The notes below the pieces were generated by a model, which did no database searches, had not been told where the DNA came from, and worked only from the letters and a program-made list of their open reading frames with translations. From Achromobacter aloeverae (GTDB taxonomy: Bacteria > Pseudomonadota > Gammaproteobacteria > Burkholderiales > Burkholderiaceae_B): DNA of 64,000 bases. The stretch lies in contig NZ_PYAL01000001.1 in NCBI RefSeq assembly GCF_004121055.1, positions 1,054,001 to 1,118,000 of the forward strand, read 5' to 3'. Shown one piece after another: positions 7,619 through 17,929 of the stretch (the stretch's first letter is position 1; every line of letters starts with the position of its first letter). The position numbers and the translations under genes are program-made.

Positions 7619-10412
7619 AATCTTCCCGCAGGTCTATCGATTCCCCTTCATCCCGGACGCCGGCGATGGCGTCGTCGCAGGTGCGCTGCAACAGCAAGGC
7701 GACCAGGCTGGTCCAGCCGGTCTGGTGCGACGCCCCCATGCCCCGGCCGTCATCGCCGTGGAAATACTCGTGGAAAAGGACCATGTCGCGGGTCGCCGGA
7801 TCGGTCTGCAAGGCCGGATAGCCGGCCATCGAGGGACGGCGGCCGGACGCATCCTTGACGAAGAGCCCGATGACCCGGTCCGACAGGGCCCGGGCGATCT
7901 CCCGCAGGCTGAGCAGCTCTCCGGAGCCGGTCGGGTACTCGACGCGGAAGTCGTCGCCGTAGTAGCGGTGGAATTCGTAGAGCGACTCGATCAGCAGGTA
8001 GTTGACCGGCAGCCATACCGGCCCGCGCCAATTGGAATTGCCGCCGAACACGCGGCCTTCCGATTCCCCGGGCAGATAACGGATGCCGAAGCTGTCGGTC
8101 CCATGCTGGTAGACGAAGGGATGTTCACGGTGATAGCGCGACAGGGCGCGCACGCCGTGATCGGACAGGAATTCATCCGCGTCGAGGGCGCGGCGCAGCA
8201 GGGCCTTGGTGCGATGCCCGCGCAACAGCGACAGCAGCACGGAATTGCCCGCGCCGTGTTCCGTCCAGCGCGAAACCAGCCGCGCCAGATCCGGCCGATG
8301 CCGCAGGAACCAGCGCAGGCGCTCCTTCAGTCCGGGCAGGCGCCCATGCACGCGCTCCTCCAGCACGTGCACCGCGAACAGCGGAATCAGGCCGACGATG
8401 GACCGCACCCGCATGGGCTGGCTGCTGCCGTCCGGCAGGTGCAGCGCGTCGTAGAAGAATTCGTCTTCCTCGTCCCACAGGCCCCGTTCGTCCTCGTCGC
8501 CGCTGTTGACCGCCCCGGCGATATAGAGGAAATGCTCGAAGAACTTGACGCCGATGTCGACGAACGTCCGATTGACGGTCGCCAATTCCAGGGCAATGCG
8601 CATCATGTCCAGCGCGTAGGCCGCCATCCATGCCGTGCCGTCCGCCTGATCGATATGGCCGCCGGTGGGCAGGGGCGCCGATCGGTCGAAGATGCCGATG
8701 TTGTCCAGGCCCAGGAAACCGCCCTGGAAGATATTGTGGCCGTCCGCGTCCCGGCGGTTGACCCACCAGCCGAAATTCAACAACAGCTTGTGGAAGACCA
8801 GTTCCAGGAATTCATGGTCCGGACGGCCGGTCCAGGCCCGGTCGATCTCGTAGACGCGCCAGGCGGCCCAGGCATGCACGGGCGGATTGCCATCCCCGAA
8901 GGCCCATTCGTAGGCGGGCAACTGGCCGTTGGGATGCTGGTAGCGGTCCTTGACCAGCAGCAGCAGTTGCTGCTTCGCGAATGCCGGATCGACCAGCGCG
9001 AACGCCGCCGCCTGGAAGGCCAGGTCCCACGATGCGTACCAGGGATACTCCCATTTGTCCGGCATGGAAATCACTTCGCCGTTGGCCAGGTGGCGCCAGT
9101 CCGCATTGCGTCCATGCTTGCGGCGCGCCGGCGGCGTGGGCTGCGCCGCATCGCCATCCAGCCAGCGGCTGACATCGAATTCGTAGTACTGCTTGGACCA
9201 TAGCAAGCCGGCGAGCGCCTGCCGTTGCACCAGGCGGGCGTCGGGATCGGTCAGGGCCTGCTGCAAGCAGGCATAGAAAGCATCCGCCTCCGCGCGGCGC
9301 AGGGCAAACAGGCTGTCGGCGTCATAGGGAGCATGCGCGTGGTCGTGGGCATCCGTGGCGCGAGGGCTGGCCTGGCTGCCCGCATCCTTGCCGGCCGGTG
9401 GGTGGCCGGCCGCGGCCGCCGTGGCGAGCGGCCGCCAGCGCAGCGTCATTACCTGGCAGCCCCCCGGGGGCAGGCGCAATTTCAGATAGGCCGCCGCACG
9501 CGTGCCCGCATCGTGCCGCACCGCATCCGCGTCGCCATGCACCAGGTAGTCGTTGAAGCCGTCCTTGAACGGCCCGGCCCCCTCGCTGCCGAACAGGCGG
9601 CGCACGTTGGTCTCGTTCTCGCAAAACAACCACCGGGGCGTCGCCGCATCCGCGTGCGCGGTGATCAGCAGCGGCTCGTGGGCGCCGTGGCGCGCCACGA
9701 CTTCCTCCCCCGATGCGCCGGCGCGGCGGCGCAGCGATGGCTTGCTCCGGTCCCCATTCCAGGACCAGGTATTGCGCGCCCAGAATTGCGGCAAGAGATG
9801 CAGCTCCGCCGGCTCGTCCGCGCGATTGTGCACCGTGACGCGCATGGTGATGTCGTCATACGCATGCTTGGCATATTCCACGAACACGTCGAAATAGCGC
9901 TGATCGTCGAACACGCCCGTATCGAGGATTTCGTACTCCACCTGGTCGGGGCCGCGCCGGGCGTTCTCCGCCACCAGGTCCGCATACGGGAAGGCGGCCT
10001 GCGGATAGCGGTACATCATCCGCATGTAGGAATGCGTGGGCGTGGCGTCCAGGTGGAAGTACAGCTCCTTGACGTCCTCGCCGTGGTTGCCCTCCGCATT
10101 GTTCAAGCCGAACAGGCGTTCCTTGATGATGGGGTCGCGGCCGTTCCACAAGGCCAGTCCCACGCACCAGCGCAGTTTTTCGTCGCCGAAGCCGGCGATG
10201 CCGTCCTCGCCCCAGCGATAGGCGCGGCTGCGCGCGTGATCATGCGGGAAGTAGTCCCATGCGGTGCCGAACTCGCTGTAGTCCTCGCGCACCGTGCCCC
10301 ATTGCCGGTCGCTAAGGTACGGCCCCCAGCGACGCCAGGGCGTCTTGTCGGCGGCGTGCAGGCGCCTGCCTTCTACGGTATCGAACAGCCCAGGGGGCAG
10401 CTTGAACGGCAT
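7617..10412 (-). CDS. GH63-like (mannosyl-oligosaccharide glucosidase-related) glucosidase
   Basis: A 931-residue cytoplasmic glycoside hydrolase of the bacterial GH63-related (alpha/alpha)6-barrel type; no signal peptide is present. Recognisable stretches include WGPYLSDRQWGTVREDYS near the N-terminus, KWEYPWYASWDLAFQA and GGHIDQADGTAWMAAYALDMM in the barrel, and NSNWRGPVWLPVNYLLIESL near the C-terminus. Related enzymes hydrolyse small alpha-glucosides or glucosyl-glycerate-type solutes; the true substrate is not known. The ATG at 10412 lies 12 bases after the stop of the upstream amylo-1,6-glucosidase, so the two are one transcription unit. Both point away from otsBA further upstream, on the same strand. 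Placement suggests a job in alpha-glucan or trehalose-type solute turnover. Confidence 0.85.
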   Translation of the reverse strand: MPFKLPPGLFDTVEGRRLHAADKTPWRRWGPYLSDRQWGTVREDYSEFGTAWDYFPHDHARSRAYRWGEDGIAGFGDEKLRWCVGLALWNGRDPIIKERLFGLNNAEGNHGEDVKELYFHLDATPTHSYMRMMYRYPQAAFPYADLVAENARRGPDQVEYEILDTGVFDDQRYFDVFVEYAKHAYDDITMRVTVHNRADEPAELHLLPQFWARNTWSWNGDRSKPSLRRRAGASGEEVVARHGAHEPLLITAHADAATPRWLFCENETNVRRLFGSEGAGPFKDGFNDYLVHGDADAVRHDAGTRAAAYLKLRLPPGGCQVMTLRWRPLATAAAAGHPPAGKDAGSQASPRATDAHDHAHAPYDADSLFALRRAEADAFYACLQQALTDPDARLVQRQALAGLLWSKQYYEFDVSRWLDGDAAQPTPPARRKHGRNADWRHLANGEVISMPDKWEYPWYASWDLAFQAAAFALVDPAFAKQQLLLLVKDRYQHPNGQLPAYEWAFGDGNPPVHAWAAWRVYEIDRAWTGRPDHEFLELVFHKLLLNFGWWVNRRDADGHNIFQGGFLGLDNIGIFDRSAPLPTGGHIDQADGTAWMAAYALDMMRIALELATVNRTFVDIGVKFFEHFLYIAGAVNSGDEDERGLWDEEDEFFYDALHLPDGSSQPMRVRSIVGLIPLFAVHVLEERVHGRLPGLKERLRWFLRHRPDLARLVSRWTEHGAGNSVLLSLLRGHRTKALLRRALDADEFLSDHGVRALSRYHREHPFVYQHGTDSFGIRYLPGESEGRVFGGNSNWRGPVWLPVNYLLIESLYEFHRYYGDDFRVEYPTGSGELLSLREIARALSDRVIGLFVKDASGRRPSMAGYPALQTDPATRDMVLFHEYFHGDDGRGMGASHQTGWTSLVALLLQRTCDDAIAGVRDEGESIDLRED

Positions 10413-10424
10413 GGACGTTTCCAG

Positions 10425-12818
<2,394 letters not shown>

Positions 12819-12962
12819 GGTTCCCTTTTATCCTTATTCCCCGCCAGGATGATGCATTGCACAATACAGCCGCGAACCTGGGAACATACGCCTCTTTATT
12901 TTGCATTTTTGTGGCGGCCGCAACGCTTTTTCACCTGGAATTAGAAAAGAACCCGATGAATG

Positions 12963-12992
12963 TTGCGACGCATCAAAATCCGGGCTTATCAT
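12963..12992 (+). promoter_or_regulatory. candidate sigma-70 promoter for the 81-residue protein gene
   Basis: TTGCGA (12963-12968) and TATCAT (12987-12992) are separated by 18 bases in an AT-rich stretch that stands out from its surroundings. Transcription would start near base 13000, giving a 5' leader of about 70 bases that contains two hairpins. Confidence 0.4.
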
Positions 12993-13002
12993 GAACACGC
13001 CT

Positions 13003-13046
13003 TCCCCCACGCAGCATGGGGGACTGGCGGCGATCGTCGCGCCGCC
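13003..13046 (+). promoter_or_regulatory. two adjacent 7-bp stem / 7-nt loop hairpins in a 5' leader
   Basis: TCCCCCA (13003-13009) pairs with TGGGGGA (13017-13023), and GGCGGCG (13026-13032) pairs with CGCCGCC (13040-13046). Both have perfect 7-bp stems and 7-base loops, end to end, just before a C-run and the start codon at 13068. They could control translation or transcript stability. Confidence 0.45.
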
Positions 13047-13067
13047 CCCCTTACGAGAACTTGAATC

Positions 13068-13313
13068 ATGTCGTTCCACCGCATCGTCCTTACCGCCCTG
13101 CTGCGTGTCGACGCCGCCGTGTGGCGCGGCGCCCTGCATGCCGCCCGCTATCTCGACCGCAACGTCGCCACGCCCGCCGCGTACTTCCTGTACGACTCGG
13201 TCGACGACGTCATCAATTTCACGTCCGACCTGGTGGACTCCGCCCGTGAAGTGAACCGCGCCATGGACCGCGCGCGGGCCCGGCGCCCCTCCCTGCCCGC
13301 GCACCGGTTCTAG
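13068..13313 (+). CDS. small hypothetical protein, 81 residues
   Basis: Not recognised. Nearly every codon ends in G or C, as in the clear genes around it, which supports real coding. The protein is mixed amphipathic: residues 1-30 are helical with Arg and Ala, residues 35-65 are acidic (YDSVDDVINFTSDLVDSA), and the end is Arg-rich. No signal peptide, membrane helix or known motif is seen. It sits alone on the plus strand between the debranching-enzyme gene and otsA, with its own candidate promoter and structured leader. The Shine-Dalgarno match is weak (GAGAA about 10 bases upstream). It could be a small stress protein, but that is a guess. Confidence 0.6.
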   Translation: MSFHRIVLTALLRVDAAVWRGALHAARYLDRNVATPAAYFLYDSVDDVINFTSDLVDSAREVNRAMDRARARRPSLPAHRF

Positions 13314-13342
13314 GCGGCTCCGGCGCATGGCTGCCGGCTTCG

Positions 13343-14734
13343 TCAACCAGGCGTGCCGGACTCCTGCAGATCGTGCAGGAAACGGTCGCGCCAATGCGAT
13401 AGATTGTTGTCGTTCAGGCGCTGCAGCATGTGTTCATACCGTTCCCGGCGCTCCGGCAGCGGCATGGTCAAGGCCCGGTGCAGCCGCTCCGCCATGCCGT
13501 CCGGGTCATAGGGATTGACCAGCAAGGCGCCCTCCTCCAGTTCCTCGGCCGCGCCCGCGAATTCCGACAGCACCAGCACGCCCGGATCGTCGGGAGGCTG
13601 CGCCGCCACGTACTCCTTGGCCACCAGGTTCATGCCATCGCGCAGCGGCGTCACGTAGCCCACCTGCGATGCGCGGAACAAGGACATCAGCAGCGAGCGG
13701 TCGAAGGACTTGTTGATGTATCGCAAGGGGGTCCACGACAAGTCCGAGAAGCGGCCGTTGATGCGGCCCGCCGCGCTCTCCAGCTGGCGCCGGATCTGCC
13801 GGTACTGCTCGACGTCCGAACGCGAAGGCGGCGCGATCTGGATGAAGCTCACCTGTCCGCGATGTTCCGACTTCGTTTCCAGCAGGCGCTCGAACGCGGT
13901 GAAGCGCTCGACCAGGCCCTTGCTGTAGTCCAGGCGATCGACGCTCACCATCAGTCGACGCTGCACCAGGCCTTGCTTGAGGTTGGTGATCTGCCGCGAC
14001 CGGCTGTGCTTGAGCGACAGCCGCTGGATCTCCTCCGGATAGATGCCGATGGGGTATGCCCCCACGCCGATGCGCTTGCCGTCCAGTTCGATGGCCCGGT
14101 CCACCACCCGCGATCCCCCCAGCCGCCGGCGCACGTAGTCGGTGAAGGCGCGGCGGTCGCTGTCGGTCTGGAAGCCGAGCTGGTCGTACTCGCACATGGC
14201 CTCGACCAGTTCCTGGTGGGGCGGCACGGTGGCCATGACCTGTTCGGCCGGAAACGGAATATGCAGGAAGAAACCAATGCGGTTGCGCAGGCCGGCGCGG
14301 CGGCAGGCCTGCGCGAAAGGCAGCAGGTGGTAGTCGTGCACCCACAAGCGGTCTTCCGGCTTGATCAAGGGCTTCAGCCGCGCGACCATCCATTCGTTGA
14401 CGCGCAGATAGCCGGCATACTCGCGCCGGTCATAGCTGCTGAGATCGGGACGGTAGTGAAAGACCGGCCACAGCGTGCCATTGGAGAAGCCGCGGTAGTA
14501 GAGGTCGTAATCGTTGCGCGCCAGGGCCACGGTGGCATAGGTGATGTTGTCGCGCGACTCCAGGCGCACGTCATCCGGCGGCGTGGATCCTTCGACGATC
14601 TCGCCGTTCCACCCGAACCAGATGCCGCCGGCCTGCTTGAGGGCGTCGAATACCCCCACCGCCAGGCCGCCGGCGGTAGGCTTGCCTTCGGCGATGGGCG
14701 CGACCCGATTCGATATGACGATTAATCTGCTCAC
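13343..14734 (-). CDS. otsA: trehalose-6-phosphate synthase
   Basis: A 463-residue GT20 glycosyltransferase that makes trehalose 6-phosphate from UDP-glucose and glucose 6-phosphate. Family motifs run in order: ISNRVAP at the start, the GGLAVGVFDALKQAGGIWFGWNG loop, VHDYHLLPFA, FFLHIPFPAEQ, VSVDRLDYSKGLVERFTAFE and the nucleotide-sugar site TPLRDGMNLVAKEYVAAQ. Translation starts at a GTG with AAGGAG 8 bases upstream. It lies 110 bases downstream of otsB on the same strand, so both steps of trehalose synthesis are encoded together. Trehalose is an osmo- and desiccation protectant, which fits the nearby osmoprotectant transporter fusion. Confidence 0.96.
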   Translation of the reverse strand: MSRLIVISNRVAPIAEGKPTAGGLAVGVFDALKQAGGIWFGWNGEIVEGSTPPDDVRLESRDNITYATVALARNDYDLYYRGFSNGTLWPVFHYRPDLSSYDRREYAGYLRVNEWMVARLKPLIKPEDRLWVHDYHLLPFAQACRRAGLRNRIGFFLHIPFPAEQVMATVPPHQELVEAMCEYDQLGFQTDSDRRAFTDYVRRRLGGSRVVDRAIELDGKRIGVGAYPIGIYPEEIQRLSLKHSRSRQITNLKQGLVQRRLMVSVDRLDYSKGLVERFTAFERLLETKSEHRGQVSFIQIAPPSRSDVEQYRQIRRQLESAAGRINGRFSDLSWTPLRYINKSFDRSLLMSLFRASQVGYVTPLRDGMNLVAKEYVAAQPPDDPGVLVLSEFAGAAEELEEGALLVNPYDPDGMAERLHRALTMPLPERRERYEHMLQRLNDNNLSHWRDRFLHDLQESGTPG

Positions 14735-14844
14735 GGCTGGAACTCCTTATATTTATTTCCGGACATAGCCCGGTGCACCGCATGGCGCGTGCCTCGCACA
14801 GCCGCCGCCCGCCCTCCTGCCGGCACGTTCCGGTCAGGAATACG

Positions 14845-15585
14845 TCAACAAAGCAAGTCGAGCCAGGCCGCCAAGGCCGCCGGCGTGGGCATGCGCCATT
14901 GCGCGCGCGTGTCGCCGTCGCCGACCTTGATCGACACGCCGCCCATCCGGCGGGCAATGTCGAAGCCGGCTTCATCGGTCAGGTCGTCGCCCGCGAACAG
15001 GGGCAGCCGGCCGGCGAAAGGCGACATGTCCATCAGGCGGGAGATGGCCCCTGCCTTGCTGGCCTGGCGCGGCTTGATTTCCAGCACCATCTTGCCGGGC
15101 TGGAGCACGAAGGCATGCGTATGCGGACGCAAGGCCTCGTTGACGGCCTCGCTCACCAGGCCTTGCAGCGCCGGCGCATTGCGATAGTGCAGCGCCAGCG
15201 ACAGGCCCTTGTCTTCCAATTTCAAACCGGCATGGGCCTGCGTCAGCGGGAGCAGCGCGCGCACCATGGCGGCGACGGCTTCGGCATCCACTTCAAGCTG
15301 CGCCTGCCGGCCGTCCGGGCCGCGCAGCTGCGCGCCATGCAAGCCGCCCGCGCAATAAACGCGCGGGGCGAGCAGGTGGTCGATTTCGCTGATGGGCCGA
15401 CCGGAGACGATGGCGAGTGCGCCACCGCAGACGGCATGCAATTTCTCCAAGGTCGCGCGCGTAGCTTCGGGCACGGCGGCCAGTTCGGGGGAAGCGGCGA
15501 TCGGGGCCAGCGTTCCATCGAGATCGAACAGGAATGCGTACCCGGTGATATTGTTTCTCGTGACCGGCAGGGATGTACTCGGCAA
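14845..15585 (-). CDS. otsB: trehalose-6-phosphate phosphatase
   Basis: A 246-residue HAD-superfamily phosphatase that releases trehalose from trehalose 6-phosphate. The catalytic DxD motif I is FLFDLDGTLAP (about residues 19-29), motif II is AIVSGRPISEID, and the C-terminal FAGDDLTDEAGF holds the acidic metal-binding motif. The start is a TTG at 15585: no ATG or GTG occurs before motif I, and a GGGGAG ribosome site lies just upstream. It is the first gene of otsB-otsA and is divergent from the response regulator at 15716. The 130-bp gap between them must hold both promoters. Confidence 0.95.
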   Translation of the reverse strand: MPSTSLPVTRNNITGYAFLFDLDGTLAPIAASPELAAVPEATRATLEKLHAVCGGALAIVSGRPISEIDHLLAPRVYCAGGLHGAQLRGPDGRQAQLEVDAEAVAAMVRALLPLTQAHAGLKLEDKGLSLALHYRNAPALQGLVSEAVNEALRPHTHAFVLQPGKMVLEIKPRQASKAGAISRLMDMSPFAGRLPLFAGDDLTDEAGFDIARRMGGVSIKVGDGDTRAQWRMPTPAALAAWLDLLC

Positions 15586-15715
15586 AATAGGCTCCCCCCG
15601 AGCTGGGGCAGGCTGGTTTTTTGGATAAATTTGTTATACCGCAGGGCCTGAAGAGGATTACGATTCTGGACGTTACAAAACGAGAGAAAACACCGCGCGA
15701 TAGGGAGGCCTGCCT

Positions 15716-16375
15716 ATGCGTGTCCTGCTAGTCGAAGACGACAAGATGATAGGCGAAAGCGTGCGCGACGGACTGCGCGCCGAAGCCTATGCGGTGGATT
15801 GGGAAAAGCACGCCGGCGGGGCCGACCTGGCCTTGCGGACTACGCCATACGACGCCGTCCTGCTTGACCTGGGGCTGCCGGATGGCAACGGCCTGGCCTT
15901 GCTGCGCGACCTGCGCGCCCGCAACAACCGCGTGCCCGTCCTGATCGCCACCGCGCGCGACGCGGTCGCGGACCGCATTGCCGGCCTGGATGCCGGCGCG
16001 GACGATTACGTGGTCAAGCCCTACGACCTGGACGAACTGCTGGCGCGCCTGCGCGCGCTCCTGCGCCGCAGCGCGGGACGCGCCGAACCCATCTTCGAGC
16101 ATGAAGGCGTCACCATCGATCCGCGCAATCACACCGCGACGGTCAACGGCGAACCGGTCATGCTGACGGCGCGCGAATGGGCCGTGCTGCAACCCCTGAT
16201 CGCGCGGCCGGGCATGATCTACTCGCGCGCCCAGCTGGAGGAAAAACTCTACAGCTGGCAGGACGAAATCAGCAGCAACGCGGTCGAGGTCTACATACAC
16301 GGCCTGCGCAAGAAACTCGGCCAGCGCTTCATCCAGAACGTGCGCGGCGTCGGCTACGTCATTCCCAAGACATGA
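15716..16375 (+). CDS. OmpR-family response regulator, QseB/PmrA-like
   Basis: A 219-residue response regulator. The receiver (1-115) has the acidic pocket VEDD, the phospho-acceptor Asp51 (VLLDLGLPDG), the Thr/Ala switch and the Lys of VVKPYD. The winged-helix domain (125-219) ends SSNAVEVYIHGLRKKLG and VRGVGYVI, typical of the QseB/PmrA/TctD group. AGGGAGG precedes the ATG. Its stop overlaps the start of the sensor kinase gene (ATGA), so the two are co-translated. A PmrA-box-like sequence lies before the degP gene just downstream, making degP a plausible target. The signal is unknown. Confidence 0.92.
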   Translation: MRVLLVEDDKMIGESVRDGLRAEAYAVDWEKHAGGADLALRTTPYDAVLLDLGLPDGNGLALLRDLRARNNRVPVLIATARDAVADRIAGLDAGADDYVVKPYDLDELLARLRALLRRSAGRAEPIFEHEGVTIDPRNHTATVNGEPVMLTAREWAVLQPLIARPGMIYSRAQLEEKLYSWQDEISSNAVEVYIHGLRKKLGQRFIQNVRGVGYVIPKT

Positions 16376-17700
16376 AACTTCCCCTGGGCAATTCCCTGCG
16401 CGCGCGACTGCTGTTTTTCCTGCTGGCCTCCATCCTGGTCGCCGCCGTGGCGCAAGGCGTGGTGGCCTATCGCAGCACGCTGCAGCAGACCGACCAGATT
16501 TTCGATGCGCAGCTGGTCAGCACCGCCACGTCGCTGACGGCCGGCGACGGACTGCTCTCCGCCTCGCCCATGCCGTCCATCGACGCCGCGCCGGCCGACG
16601 ACCTGATCATCCAGATATGGACCGCCAGCGGCGCGCGCCTGTTCAAGTCGCGCACCGGCAAGCTGCTGCCGGACCCCGTCGTGCTGGGTTTCTCCGACGT
16701 GCGCGTGGACACGTCGACCTACCGCGTGTACGCGGTGGCCTCGCCTTTCCAGGTGACGCAGGTGGCGCAGGACATGAAGGTGCGCAGGGACACCGCGCGC
16801 GCCCTCGCGCTGCGCACGCTGGTCCCCATCGCCGCCGTGGCCCCCCTGTTGATGCTGGTGGTGTGGTTCGTCGTCGGCACGTCGCTGCGGCCCCTGCGCC
16901 GCGCCCGCGCGGAGCTGGCGGCGCGTCAGCCCGAGGCGCTGGACCCCGTCGACGAAAGCGGGCTGCCCGACGAAATCCTGCCGCTGGTGCGCGAATTGAA
17001 CCTGCTGCTGGACCGCACCCGCCATGCCTTCGCCCTGCAAAGGCGTTTCGTCGGCGATGCCGCGCATGAGTTGCGGTCGCCGCTGGCCGCCCTGCGCCTG
17101 CAGTTGCAGGCCCTGCAGCGGCCCGGCGATGCCGAGGCGCACCAGGTCGCCTTGCAGCGACTGGCCAGCGGCATCGAACGCGCCAGCCGCCTGATCGAGC
17201 AATTGCTTTCCATGGCGCGCCACGACGCCGCCGCCGAAGCCCTGCCCGCGCAGCGGGTGGACCTCGGCGAAGTCGCGCGCCAGGCCATCGCCGACGTCCT
17301 CGCCGAAGCCAACGCGCACGACATGGACATCGGCATGGACGGCGCCGCCCATGCCTGGGTGCGTGGCAACAGCGACGCCCTGGCGCTGCTCCTGCGCAAT
17401 CTGCTGGACAACGCCATCAAGTACACGCCATCCGGCGGCCGCATCGATATCATCCTGGAACCCACGCCCGGCGGCGCACGGCTATTGGTCGACGACAGCG
17501 GGCCGGGCGTGCCCGAAGCTGAGCGCGAACGGGTGTTCGACCGCTTCTACCGCCTGGCGAACCACGACGAAGTCGGCAGCGGGCTGGGCCTGTCCATCGT
17601 CCGCGCCATCGCCGAGCGCCATGGCGCCACCGTGCGCCTGGACCAGGCGCCCCAACTGGGCGGACTGCGCGTGCAGGTGGATTTCCCGGCCCTGTCCTGA
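16372..17700 (+). CDS. sensor histidine kinase, QseC/PmrB-like
   Basis: A 442-residue inner-membrane kinase, partner of the overlapping response regulator. A membrane helix at about residues 10-32 and another near 150-172 flank a sensor domain of about 115 residues. A short HAMP-like linker follows, then the H-box (GDAAHELRSPLAALRLQ) with the phospho-accepting His232, the N-box (LLRNLLDNAIKYTPSGG), DDSGPGVP, and the G-box (GSGLGLSIVRAIAERHG). Gene order and architecture match QseBC/PmrAB-type pairs, which sense envelope cues such as metals or cationic peptides in other species. The start ATG at 16372 overlaps the regulator stop by 4 bases. Confidence 0.93.
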   Translation: MKLPLGNSLRARLLFFLLASILVAAVAQGVVAYRSTLQQTDQIFDAQLVSTATSLTAGDGLLSASPMPSIDAAPADDLIIQIWTASGARLFKSRTGKLLPDPVVLGFSDVRVDTSTYRVYAVASPFQVTQVAQDMKVRRDTARALALRTLVPIAAVAPLLMLVVWFVVGTSLRPLRRARAELAARQPEALDPVDESGLPDEILPLVRELNLLLDRTRHAFALQRRFVGDAAHELRSPLAALRLQLQALQRPGDAEAHQVALQRLASGIERASRLIEQLLSMARHDAAAEALPAQRVDLGEVARQAIADVLAEANAHDMDIGMDGAAHAWVRGNSDALALLLRNLLDNAIKYTPSGGRIDIILEPTPGGARLLVDDSGPGVPEAERERVFDRFYRLANHDEVGSGLGLSIVRAIAERHGATVRLDQAPQLGGLRVQVDFPALS

Positions 17701-17861
17701 CGTCCGCCTTCCCCGGCGCGCGGCAGCCAGGACCTGATGCCGCGCGGGCGCGGGCCGGCCCCCAAGTCGTGCATGCGGCGGCGGGCCAGGCCCCATCCCC
17801 GCGCGCGGCGGCCCGGGCCTCGCACCGGGCCGCGCCAATGCGATTGCAATTTCCTTCCTTT

Positions 17862-17878
17862 CTTAAGTTTGGCCTAAG
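17862..17878 (+). promoter_or_regulatory. PmrA-box-like site CTTAAG-N5-CCTAAG upstream of degP
   Basis: Two half-sites with 5-base spacing (11-bp period) match the YTTAAK-N5-YTTAAK consensus known for PmrA, with one mismatch in the second half. The site lies 52-68 bases before the degP start codon and just after the PmrA/QseB-type regulator pair. This suggests direct control of degP by the neighbouring two-component system. Confidence 0.5.
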
Positions 17879-17929
17879 ACTGCGGCTGCACCATGGCGCC
17901 GTGTTCCCAACCAGCCTAGAGGAAGCGAC

